From positions 1 to 64,000 of the forward strand of contig NZ_NESF01000009.1 in NCBI RefSeq assembly GCF_003063665.1: DNA of 64,000 nucleotides, written 5' to 3'. The position numbers and the translations under genes are program-made. This DNA comes from Limnohabitans sp. Hippo3. GTDB taxonomy: Bacteria > Pseudomonadota > Gammaproteobacteria > Burkholderiales > Burkholderiaceae_C. Below the pieces are notes generated by a model that was given only the letters and a program-made list of their open reading frames with translations, ran no database searches and was not told the origin of the DNA. Positions 52,016-60,250 of this stretch are shown here, piece after piece (the stretch's first letter is position 1; each line of letters begins with the position of its first letter).

Positions 52016-52585
52016 ATGATTCATTTCAAGACTCCAATGCGTCTGATGGTTTTTGTCATGGGCTTGATGCTGTGTGGTTTTTTGAACGCTCAGACCGTTC
52101 GCGAAGAGTCCATACTCTTGGACAAACCAGATGGCAAACCGGGCAATGTGAAACTGGCTGCAGGCAGCGCGGTCAAGACACTCAAACGTCAGGGATTTTG
52201 GGTTGAGGTCGACGCTTCTGGCAAGACAGGATGGCTCAAGGTTTCACAGATCAATTTTGCAGGCGCTACCAGCGGTGCAACGGCCATTGATACGGGCCGT
52301 CTGGGAACAGGGAATATTGTGGCCACTTCAGCTGCTCGAGGCCTTTCTGCCAAGGACCTGGTGAGTGGACAACCTGACTTCAATGAAGCAGCCAAGCTGG
52401 AATTGTTGACTGCACAGCCTTCGACCGTTCAGGCATTTCTCACTGCTGGCAATGTTGTGGCCATCAATCAGAAGATTCAATTGACAGCACCCCGTCCATC
52501 GTCTGCGGCAACGCCAGCAGGAGGAACAGGACAGGCGTCGGGATCCTCTTCGTCAGCGAAGAAGAAAGGTGATGATGATTGGTAA
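52016..52585 (+). CDS. Secreted protein with an SH3-like domain
   Basis: 189 residues. Signal peptide ending GFLNAQ. The N-terminal 60 mature residues (ILLDKPDGKPGNVKLAAGSAV, GFWVEVDASGKTGWLKVSQI) are a bacterial SH3-type domain, of the kind that binds cell-wall peptides. The rest (ARGLSAKDLVSGQPDFNEAAKLELL) is of the conserved type seen after such domains, ending in a Ser/Gly/Ala-rich tail and KKKGDDDW. It starts 5 bases after the previous stop and overlaps the next gene. Confidence 0.75.
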   Translation: MIHFKTPMRLMVFVMGLMLCGFLNAQTVREESILLDKPDGKPGNVKLAAGSAVKTLKRQGFWVEVDASGKTGWLKVSQINFAGATSGATAIDTGRLGTGNIVATSAARGLSAKDLVSGQPDFNEAAKLELLTAQPSTVQAFLTAGNVVAINQKIQLTAPRPSSAATPAGGTGQASGSSSSAKKKGDDDW

Positions 52586-53339
52586 GTACATGAACCTTGC
52601 GCTGGCCGGTATCGCCGCATGCATCAGTTTGACGGCATTGGCGCAAACGGATGAAGAAAAGGTGGGTAAGGCAGCTGCAGCGCAGGTGCTGGGGGCTGCC
52701 CCATTGGTAGCGGCCGATCCGGCACAGCAATATGTGAACGTGTTGGGGCAGGTCTTGTCTGCCCAATCAGGCGGAATTTACAAGTGGCATTTTGGTGTTA
52801 TCAAATCGGATGCCATCAATGCATTTGCCATGCCCGGTGGCTACATCTTGCTCTCGTCGGGCTTGCTCAAGACGCTTGAAAGTGAAGACGAGCTGGCTTT
52901 CATCTTGGCCCATGAAGTGGCACATGTTTCGCGCAGACATCATTATCAGGTGGTGCAAAGACAGCGTTTGGCGGATCAGGCAGCCAAAGGCTTGCAAGCG
53001 GTCACACAAGATTCAGATACAGCCAAATTGGCGCAGGCGAGTGGTCAGATTTATGCCCGCGGATTGGACAAGGGCGCCGAGTTTGAGTCCGACCGCCTTG
53101 GCGTGGAGTACATGACGCGAGCGGGGTATGACCCAGTGGCGGCAATCAATGTGCTGGAGAAGCTCCAACGCTTCAAGGGCAATGACCCTCGTGCCGAGCT
53201 GCTCTTTTCGACACATCCTTCACCTGCCGAGCGTTTGGACATGTTGTTGCAATCGGGGATCGACAAGTTGCCACGACCCACCGAAAAACCAAACGCTGCA
53301 CGACAAGCACGTTTTCAGAAATTCATTCAGGCGATTTGA
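52575..53339 (+). CDS. M48 family metallopeptidase, exported
   Basis: 254 residues with a signal peptide ending LTALAQ. The zinc-binding motif is HEVAH (FILAHEVAHVSRRHH) with the third ligand in ESDRLGVEYM, and the C-terminal STHPSPAERLDML. It belongs to the BepA/YfgC/LoiP-like group of periplasmic M48 proteases linked to outer-membrane protein quality control and here possibly to maturation of the neighbours. The ATG at 52575 is favoured by AAAGG 5 bases before it. Confidence 0.9.
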   Translation: MIGKYMNLALAGIAACISLTALAQTDEEKVGKAAAAQVLGAAPLVAADPAQQYVNVLGQVLSAQSGGIYKWHFGVIKSDAINAFAMPGGYILLSSGLLKTLESEDELAFILAHEVAHVSRRHHYQVVQRQRLADQAAKGLQAVTQDSDTAKLAQASGQIYARGLDKGAEFESDRLGVEYMTRAGYDPVAAINVLEKLQRFKGNDPRAELLFSTHPSPAERLDMLLQSGIDKLPRPTEKPNAARQARFQKFIQAI

Positions 53340-53362
53340 AATTTTATTGATGGGTATTCAGC

Positions 53363-53944
53363 ATGTCAGAGACTCAAGACCCCAAAAAAGAAGCGTTCCA
53401 ACGCAAATGTTCCATCATCATTTCGCTGATTGCCTCGATGTTGCTGGTCAACAATCTCGGCTCGCAAAATGCAGCAGGTAGCGCTTCATTTCTGAACGCA
53501 GCAGCGATCAACACCTATGCGTTCTACCAAGCTAAAAATATTCGCCAGAATGACATGAACCTGGCGGCCCAAACCTTAGATGGCATTGCCAACACATCGG
53601 TTCCGCTGGCCAATGAAGCGGCTAAAAAAGCCTTGCGAGAACAAGCTGAGGTGCTGCGAAGCAAGGCTTTGAGTTATGAGTCGGAACCTGTTTCTGGAGA
53701 AGGCAAAAAAGAACTGCTGGCCAAAGCCAAAGAGGCTGAAAAAGCGCGTGATCAGGCCATGGAAAAAGGACCCTATTTCGATTTCGCAGGCTTGTTATTG
53801 CAGTTGTCGATCATTTTGATCTCGGTCGTGTTGATTACCGAGCGTCGCACCTTGTATGTATCGGGCATGCTTGCTGCGGGAGTGGGAACTTTTTTGAGCC
53901 TGGACGGGTTCTTCTTGTTCCTGAGGATTCCCTTTCTCAGTTGA
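53363..53944 (+). CDS. DUF4337 family membrane protein
   Basis: 193 residues. An N-terminal membrane helix (CSIIISLIASMLLVNNL) followed by the family segment AINTYAFYQAKNIRQND, a charged helical loop rich in Ala/Lys/Glu (about 80-125) and two C-terminal membrane helices. DUF4337 has no known function. It marks the switch from exported proteins to inner-membrane and cytoplasmic ones along the block. Confidence 0.82.
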   Translation: MSETQDPKKEAFQRKCSIIISLIASMLLVNNLGSQNAAGSASFLNAAAINTYAFYQAKNIRQNDMNLAAQTLDGIANTSVPLANEAAKKALREQAEVLRSKALSYESEPVSGEGKKELLAKAKEAEKARDQAMEKGPYFDFAGLLLQLSIILISVVLITERRTLYVSGMLAAGVGTFLSLDGFFLFLRIPFLS

Positions 53945-53995
53945 AGCGGTGGTTTGCAGCAGAGGTATAGATCTGCTTAAAACACCTGCACGGTC

Positions 53996-55438
53996 ATGCC
54001 TGCTGCTCAACTGATTCAGACCCAAAGTCCTGCGCCTGGTCAATCTGTCAGCGTCTGGAAAGAGACCGGCCATTCTGACGCAGGGAGCTGTTACAGAAAG
54101 ATTTGGCAATGCCAAACTGGGTCAGCAGCAAAAGCCTGGCTCTCATGGGCACACCATGAGCATTTGGTGCTCACACTTTTGGCCCATCGTGATGCGAAGC
54201 ATGTGGTCCAGGTTGCCGGTTTACAGGTTCACTCAGATCGCGTCGAGGTGGTGACGCTTGATGCGGGGCCGGATTTCCAGAGGGACTGGTTGGACCGTGC
54301 TGCTGCACAAGGTGGGCCATTGCTCTTGGAGCCGGAGGATGCGCTTAAATTTGCGCGTGCGTGTTTGAAGGCCCTTGAGGCGATTCATGCACTGGGGGTA
54401 ATGCACGGGGACTTCAAGAGTGACAACCTCTGCATCAAAGCCATCAAAATGAACCCAGAATCGGGCGTTGCACTGGATCTGGAAAGCCTTCGACTGATTG
54501 ATTTTGCATACGCTGTTTACCGAGAGCAGCCCTTGAGATTTGTTTTGCCAACAGATCCGGACCGTCTTGCATACATGCCAGACAGCTATCGAGCCGCTAT
54601 CAAAAAGGCCCAGGCCACAGCCGATCCGTCCCATATCCAGCAGGCAGCATGCGCGCAGGTAGACCTCTACAGCCTTTGGTACATGTTGTCGAATGTTGTG
54701 CCCAGCAACTTGCAGGATGGGCGATGGATGGTCTGGCAGGAGTGGATGCATGCTTGCAAAAAAGCCGCACGCGAACCGTTAATCACTTCGACCGCTTTCG
54801 ATGCCCCGACAAAACAGATGTTGGCTCTGACAGAAAAGATGCTGGGTCAACTTGCTGAACCGCAAAGCCGATGGGCACAAGTGGCAACCGCATTGCCAAG
54901 CTGGGAAATACAGTCTGGAGAAACGCCGTTGGCAAATGCACACCCGACGAAGTTGCTGACACCTTTGATAGAGATTCCATTGTCAACGGTGACCACCGTA
55001 ACAAGTGAGCCGTCGAGTCAACAGATGGCTGTGCAAGCTAGCTCGGTCAATCTGAAAGACCAGCCATCTTCTTCAACAAGCAGGGCTGGGCAAAATATTT
55101 GGCAGTACCAGAGATGGTGGGTGATTGTGGCCTCTTTGGCATTTCTTTATAGATGGCTTGACCACCGTTTCGTAGAAACAGGGTTAAAGCTCACCGATCT
55201 GGGCTTTGGTTTGGGCCTGCTGGCCATGGCCTTGGCGTTCCCGGCGGTGTTGGGTGCATTGTGGCGCGCGGTTTTTCATTCGCGCAGTGCATGTTTCTGG
55301 GTGCGCTATCCGGGTCTTGTGCTGTGTGGCATTGCGGCGTATTTTCTGGTGGTACTCGTACCGGTCGGTGTGTCCGTGTCGCAATTGACGGCTTTTCTTG
55401 TGTTGTTGACGTTGCTGGTGGTGGCGTTGCTGGTTTGA
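53996..55438 (+). CDS. Atypical protein kinase-like protein with C-terminal membrane helices
   Basis: 480 residues. The kinase catalytic loop is HGDFKSDN (H137-G-D139-F-K-S-D-N144), the metal-binding motif is DFA (D169) in place of DFG, and VDLYSLWYM matches the DxxS segment of helix F. N-lobe candidates are K35 (YRKIW) and E55. HRD is HGD, as in Rio/lipopolysaccharide-kinase-like and some bacterial kinases. A Ser/Thr/Gln-rich linker (about 305-370) leads to three or four membrane helices at the C-terminus. It is presumably a Ser/Thr kinase for a block partner such as the FHA protein; activity is not shown. Confidence 0.82.
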   Translation: MPAAQLIQTQSPAPGQSVSVWKETGHSDAGSCYRKIWQCQTGSAAKAWLSWAHHEHLVLTLLAHRDAKHVVQVAGLQVHSDRVEVVTLDAGPDFQRDWLDRAAAQGGPLLLEPEDALKFARACLKALEAIHALGVMHGDFKSDNLCIKAIKMNPESGVALDLESLRLIDFAYAVYREQPLRFVLPTDPDRLAYMPDSYRAAIKKAQATADPSHIQQAACAQVDLYSLWYMLSNVVPSNLQDGRWMVWQEWMHACKKAAREPLITSTAFDAPTKQMLALTEKMLGQLAEPQSRWAQVATALPSWEIQSGETPLANAHPTKLLTPLIEIPLSTVTTVTSEPSSQQMAVQASSVNLKDQPSSSTSRAGQNIWQYQRWWVIVASLAFLYRWLDHRFVETGLKLTDLGFGLGLLAMALAFPAVLGALWRAVFHSRSACFWVRYPGLVLCGIAAYFLVVLVPVGVSVSQLTAFLVLLTLLVVALLV

Positions 55439-55457
55439 CATATTCATAAAAATTCAA

Positions 55458-57173
55458 ATGTCCAAAATGCTCGAAACGGTGATGGATGTCGTCCGTGACA
55501 TTGCCAAAACATATCTGCCAGGGTTATATAACCTGATCAAGCGGGGCCTTGACCTCAAATCCTTTTCCATGTCGATGGTGGCGCATTATTCGCGCCGATT
55601 TGGTGCCAAAGCCATTTTGACGGTGGGGGTTCTCGCGACGGCGTATGCCAGTTATTTGTTCATGGTCAACGCCTTGACACCGGGCACGCCCAAAGCCAGT
55701 CACGATGTGATTCTGAAAACGCGGTTTTCAAGCCCTAAGCCTGCGGACAAAATCCTGATTGTTGACATCGATGAGCGCACCCTTGCGGCCTTGTCCGAGA
55801 AACATGGGCGTTGGCCTTGGTCGCGCGATGTGCTGGCTGATGGCTTGCAGAAGTTCAATGACCTTGGTGCTCGTGTCGTGTTGTTCAATGTGCTGTTTTC
55901 TGATCCGGACAAAAACAACCCGGATGCAGATGCGGCCATGGATGTGACGGCGCAGATGAACCGCGCAACGGCTTTTCCATTGATTCGTCTCAATCCGAAA
56001 AATGACACACAGAGTCAACTCAAGGTGGCTCAGATTCCCGGTGTTCAGTTCAAGCCAGAGCATTCGGCAGACAGCACAATCGCCGTCATCTTGCCCATGT
56101 TTGGCGCCATGCATGACCGTCTCGGTGTGGCCAATCAAAAACCTGACGCTGACGGCATTGTGCGCAAATACCCCTTGCGCTGGGAGGAGGCGACATTTGT
56201 ATTGCCATCGATGGTTCAGCGCACCGCAGAACTGGGAACAGCAGATATCGCTCGGGTGCCCAACCTGATTTCCCTGAACTGGCGCAATAAGCAAGGGCGT
56301 TACAACCGGATATCGTTCAGTGATGTCTTGTTGGACCAGATCAAACCCGATCAAATACAGGGTTTCAAGGACGCTTTTGTGGTTTTGAGTTTGTCGGCGC
56401 CCGGTTTGGGGCAGACCAAACCGACATCCGTGGCTTCGGTGGAAGACGATGGTGAAATTCTGGCGACGGCGCTGGACGACGCTTTGAACGATACGCATCT
56501 TCGTACGTTGCCCAATACGGCGGCGTACCTGATCAACTTGCTCACCATCTGGGTTTTGGTCTGGATGAGCCTGAAACAAAAAACCGGTGGTTTCATGAAC
56601 AAGGCTTTTGTGATCGGTCAGTCTGGTCTAGGCAGCATCACGCTCTTGTCGGCCAGTTACACCCATTACTTGATTGATCTGTCTGACAGCATGTCGTTTG
56701 GCTTGAGCGTGTTTGCGGCCATCAAATTGGTGCAAAGCATGGACGATCGTTGGTCACGTGCGCGTCCTGGCTTCCGCAAGGCGCGTCCAAGTCAGATCAA
56801 GGGGCAATTGTTGTTGCTCGGCTTTCTGGACCACCGCGTCAATGCCAGTCAAGTCAAGACATTACAAAACGCCGCAGAGCGGATTGTGGGCTTGCCCAAT
56901 GTGGTGCGTGTGGATGATCTGTTTGGGGGGGAGAGTTTCATCAAGTCACAATGCGCACACTTCAAAGCCTTGTTGGTCAATGTTGCCGACAATCAGGCTG
57001 AAGCCATGCAATCGCTGCTGGCCTATGAAGACTATGCGAAAGTAGATGTGGCAACGTACGACATGACCCACATGTGGGACCCGGAAAACAAGGATTTCAC
57101 TGCGGAAGTGGCACCGCTCATTTTGACCAGTGCGGCCAGGCTGCTGCACGTCGATTGGGCGACCAAGGCCTGA
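55458..57173 (+). CDS. CHASE2 domain membrane protein without a recognised output domain
   Basis: 571 residues. A membrane helix (about 48-70) precedes a periplasmic CHASE2 sensory domain (KILIVDIDERTLAALSEKHG, WPWSRDVLADGL, VVLFNVLFSDPD, VANQKPDADGIVRKYPL). Three membrane helices follow (about 355-440) and then a cytoplasmic domain of about 130 residues (GQLLLLGFLDHRVNASQVKTL ... LHVDWATKA) that I do not recognise. CHASE2 is normally fused to a cyclase, kinase or similar output; here the neighbouring kinase may play that part. Confidence 0.85.
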   Translation: MSKMLETVMDVVRDIAKTYLPGLYNLIKRGLDLKSFSMSMVAHYSRRFGAKAILTVGVLATAYASYLFMVNALTPGTPKASHDVILKTRFSSPKPADKILIVDIDERTLAALSEKHGRWPWSRDVLADGLQKFNDLGARVVLFNVLFSDPDKNNPDADAAMDVTAQMNRATAFPLIRLNPKNDTQSQLKVAQIPGVQFKPEHSADSTIAVILPMFGAMHDRLGVANQKPDADGIVRKYPLRWEEATFVLPSMVQRTAELGTADIARVPNLISLNWRNKQGRYNRISFSDVLLDQIKPDQIQGFKDAFVVLSLSAPGLGQTKPTSVASVEDDGEILATALDDALNDTHLRTLPNTAAYLINLLTIWVLVWMSLKQKTGGFMNKAFVIGQSGLGSITLLSASYTHYLIDLSDSMSFGLSVFAAIKLVQSMDDRWSRARPGFRKARPSQIKGQLLLLGFLDHRVNASQVKTLQNAAERIVGLPNVVRVDDLFGGESFIKSQCAHFKALLVNVADNQAEAMQSLLAYEDYAKVDVATYDMTHMWDPENKDFTAEVAPLILTSAARLLHVDWATKA

Positions 57174-57188
57174 AGCTGTGGGGCATCC

Positions 57189-58031
57189 TTGAGAACACCT
57201 CACCGGTCAATCCATGCCTTGCAGGAACTGTCGCTGGGTCTACGGCAAAACCGTTTGCGTTTCAGCGCTGCGTCATTGCCAGGCCTGGGCGCTGCGCTCA
57301 ACCAAGACAGTTATGCCTGCCGCGCGCCAGATTTTTTCGGGGTAGCTGATGGCGTCGGTGGTGGTGCTTTGGGTGAGGTGGCCAGCGCCATGCTGGTTCG
57401 ACAACTTGGGCAGCTGCAAGCGCCACAAGCTGAAGTGGTTAATCAGGCCTTGCGAGACGCCGATCTGGCGATTGCACAACGGTTGACGCAAGAGCGTCAA
57501 GGTCCTGGAGCGGCTGTTTGTGCCGCGGTTTGGTTGACCGATGCCAAAACTTCGACATGGCTGGCCATGAATGTGGGTGATTGCAAGATCTTGGTGGCCA
57601 ATTGGAGTGGGTCTGCCTGGCGCATTCGCTGGGCATCTACCAATCAGAGTTATGCACATTGCGGCATCACGCCACCTCTTGGCGTGTCTGTTGATGCGCC
57701 TGCCAACATGGTTGGTTGCGGCTTGCATTTGCCAGCCCAGTTTTACCCCATCACATTGGCAGCGGGTGAGCGACTGATCTTGTGCAGTGACGGTTTTTAC
57801 AACGCGTTGAACGTCGAGGATATACAAAAAATTTTGAACGAAACCCCTCAGCCATTGAGCCTTTCCAGCGCACAAACCTGGTGTGAACGCGCTCAGGAAA
57901 ATGGTGCACTCGATGATGTGACCGTGATCTTGGTGGAGCCTGTCGCCGTGCCTGCTGTCATATCGATGTGGTGGTGGACTGTGGCCTTCGTTTTGGCCAT
58001 GGCGATCGCATTCGGATCGTGGGACTGGTGA
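57189..58031 (+). CDS. PP2C-type phosphatase with a C-terminal membrane anchor
   Basis: 280 residues. PP2C motifs: NQDSY (D40), FGVADGVGG (D54), NVGDCKI (D131), LCSDGFYNAL (D201) and LDDVTVILV (D242/D243), all the metal-binding aspartates. The Arg that normally precedes NQD is absent. A single C-terminal helix (WWWTVAFVLAMAIAFGSW) anchors it. The start is TTG at 57189 with GGGG 6 bases upstream. It is the probable antagonist of the kinase and directly precedes the SEDS gene by 2 bases, as pstP precedes rodA in actinobacteria. Confidence 0.88.
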   Translation: MRTPHRSIHALQELSLGLRQNRLRFSAASLPGLGAALNQDSYACRAPDFFGVADGVGGGALGEVASAMLVRQLGQLQAPQAEVVNQALRDADLAIAQRLTQERQGPGAAVCAAVWLTDAKTSTWLAMNVGDCKILVANWSGSAWRIRWASTNQSYAHCGITPPLGVSVDAPANMVGCGLHLPAQFYPITLAAGERLILCSDGFYNALNVEDIQKILNETPQPLSLSSAQTWCERAQENGALDDVTVILVEPVAVPAVISMWWWTVAFVLAMAIAFGSWDW

Positions 58032-58033
58032 CG

Positions 58034-60250
58034 ATGACATCGCGAATCGCCATGGGCAGAGCGGGGGCGTTTGGCGCTGTGACATGGGAGCGGATTTTTT
58101 TTGTACTGGCACTGCTGTTTGTGCTTTGGGTGGGGCAAGGTGTTCAGCAATATGCGCAGCAGGGAGAGTTGCGCTGGCAGAGGGATCGCCATGCAGGCAT
58201 GGTCTTGGCGGACACGGCAATGCCTGAGCCCCTCACTGTTTTGTGGTGCCAGCGTGATACCGATTTCATCCGCCAAAATTTAGACTCGGTGGGCGAGGCG
58301 CGCTGCCGATCAGATGTTTGGAAATTTGTCTGGTCGTGGTTGAAAAATGCACCCGAAGTTCATGGAGGGGCTGCCGCAGAACCCCGACGAGTTTTGCAAC
58401 TTTGGCAAAGAGAGGTGGCTCTGCGCACGCAACAGTGGCGACTTCGATGGTCTGCTCAGGATGCGGCCCAAATCAAGGCAGTCATGGCTGCAGAGGCACA
58501 GACGGTGACCGATACGTCTTCTGCTCCATCTCTGGGGACCGGTCAGGCAACAGTGTCGCTAGAGCAGGAGTTGCCTGCGGAAGTGGTGCGATTGCAGGCT
58601 TTGTCCAACGAGCGACTGATGCAATGGGATCAGTGGGTGAAAGACAGCATTGAGCCTCTGATTCAATCGCCCGTCACTGAAATTCAAGCCGAAGCTTTGT
58701 GGGCTGTGGCTCAATCGCTCGAAGGCTCAGGGTCTGATGTGGTAGCCCGTACGGTACGTCAGGCAGTCAAGGCGCATGACTATGCGACACGTGCAGGATA
58801 TTTGCAAAATTTGATGACGCACTTGCCTTGGTTGTTGACGGGGCATTGGTTGTTGACTGTGCTGGTCACGTACTGGTTGCGTGCGCGTGTGAGACCTTTG
58901 CAACAATTGAATGGTTTGATCTTGATGGCGATGGTTTCTTGGTTGGGTGCATCTTCCTTGGGCGTTGCACCCTCGCCATTCAAGTATCCCGTTCTTATGA
59001 TCATCTTGGGTCTGTGGATGGTGCTGTCATGGGTGACTGCACATTTTTATGCGCATGCTCTGCCTGCGCCGATTTCGGCTGAACCGGTCAATTCGAGCTG
59101 GCTGCCTGGATGGTGGCTGTTCACAGCTACAGGTTGTCTGCTTTTGCTGGACCAGTCATTGCATTTTCATGAACGGTTGAGGTTTTTGGCATTGGAGCAG
59201 TGGTGGGCTTGGTTCGTCAGTGCGCTGTTGTTGCCGCTGGCGGCCTGGGCTGCACCCTGGTTGCTGGGGGGCGTTCGCTGGCTGGGTTATGCCTTGTGGG
59301 GGCATCGCTCATATGGAGGTATTGCGTTGCGTTGGCTGGTGGGCGCTTTGCTGGTACTTGGTTTTCATATGGCCCATCGACTGAATATTCCCCAGCATGT
59401 GACGGGTGAGTTGTTGAAGGCGGTTTTTTTGGTCGCCTTATGCGGTTGGTGTGTCTGGAAAATGCCATTGGCAGCGCAGTTGTGGCACGCAGGGCATGCC
59501 CTTAATTCGGTGCGTTATCTGATGGGGGCCGTGACCTTGATGGTCTTGGTGGCCGTTGCGGCGTTTGCCACCTCGGACAAGGGCCCTTTGCTGGTCATGG
59601 CTTTGTTGATGGCGGTCTTGTTGGCGACGGTGTTGGGCTGGACCGGCGGTATGGGGCTACTCGTCTTGGGCTTTGGGACCATCTTTCTCATTGGTGTTGA
59701 TCTCGACGTGGTGGGTGAGCGCTTGCAGGCTTGGCAGGACCCTTTCACGGCAGACCGCGATGACATGGCCCGTTTGATGTGGTTCCAGTCCGAAGCGGCC
59801 CGTTTCGCCTGGGGCTTTGGGGTGGGGCAGGTGCCCTGGTGTGGCAGTTCGCGGCTGGATGTGTGTCATGGCCTGCCCTTGCAGTTGCAAAGCGATTACA
59901 CCTTCACCGCAATCATGGGCTGGTGGGGACCATGGGGCGCCTGGTCTTGGCTCTTGTTGTTCAGTGCGTATGCCTACCACGCCTTGATGTACTGTGCCAG
60001 GCGCAGTCCATCGATTCTGACACCAGGGATGCTGTTGCAACCGGGTTCTGTCAAAGAGGCTTTGGCCATGCACTTGCTCTTTTTGTTTGCGGTGCTGATG
60101 CTCATGCAAACATGGATCACCGTGGCCGGTAATTTAGGATGGCTGCCCCTCACAGGTTTGACATGGCCTTTGCTCAGCTATGGCAAAAGCAGTTTGTGGG
60201 TCAGTACCTTTTTTGCAGGTGCCTGGGGCATGCGGAGGCTGCATGCTTGA
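58034..60250 (+). CDS. SEDS family (FtsW/RodA-like) glycosyltransferase with a large extra domain
   Basis: 738 residues against about 370-420 for ordinary RodA/FtsW. The polytopic C-terminal part carries SEDS marks: TSDKGPLLVMAL, the loop with the conserved catalytic Asp (LQSDYTFTAIMGWWGPWG, D621), and GNLGWLPLTGLTWPLLSYGKSSL for the VSYGGSS motif. An N-terminal helix (about 17-37) is followed by a roughly 220-residue periplasmic region, not known in the family. It should polymerise lipid II glycan strands. The 8-base overlap with the PBP gene fits the usual SEDS-PBP pair. Confidence 0.88.
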   Translation: MTSRIAMGRAGAFGAVTWERIFFVLALLFVLWVGQGVQQYAQQGELRWQRDRHAGMVLADTAMPEPLTVLWCQRDTDFIRQNLDSVGEARCRSDVWKFVWSWLKNAPEVHGGAAAEPRRVLQLWQREVALRTQQWRLRWSAQDAAQIKAVMAAEAQTVTDTSSAPSLGTGQATVSLEQELPAEVVRLQALSNERLMQWDQWVKDSIEPLIQSPVTEIQAEALWAVAQSLEGSGSDVVARTVRQAVKAHDYATRAGYLQNLMTHLPWLLTGHWLLTVLVTYWLRARVRPLQQLNGLILMAMVSWLGASSLGVAPSPFKYPVLMIILGLWMVLSWVTAHFYAHALPAPISAEPVNSSWLPGWWLFTATGCLLLLDQSLHFHERLRFLALEQWWAWFVSALLLPLAAWAAPWLLGGVRWLGYALWGHRSYGGIALRWLVGALLVLGFHMAHRLNIPQHVTGELLKAVFLVALCGWCVWKMPLAAQLWHAGHALNSVRYLMGAVTLMVLVAVAAFATSDKGPLLVMALLMAVLLATVLGWTGGMGLLVLGFGTIFLIGVDLDVVGERLQAWQDPFTADRDDMARLMWFQSEAARFAWGFGVGQVPWCGSSRLDVCHGLPLQLQSDYTFTAIMGWWGPWGAWSWLLLFSAYAYHALMYCARRSPSILTPGMLLQPGSVKEALAMHLLFLFAVLMLMQTWITVAGNLGWLPLTGLTWPLLSYGKSSLWVSTFFAGAWGMRRLHA

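Noticed and set aside
44884..52585. Consecutive exported proteins all cut before Gln as a special export signal
   Set aside because: An Ala-Gln cleavage site is common in this genome (also the TonB receptor, Spy-like and chalcone-isomerase-like proteins), so it is not specific to the block.
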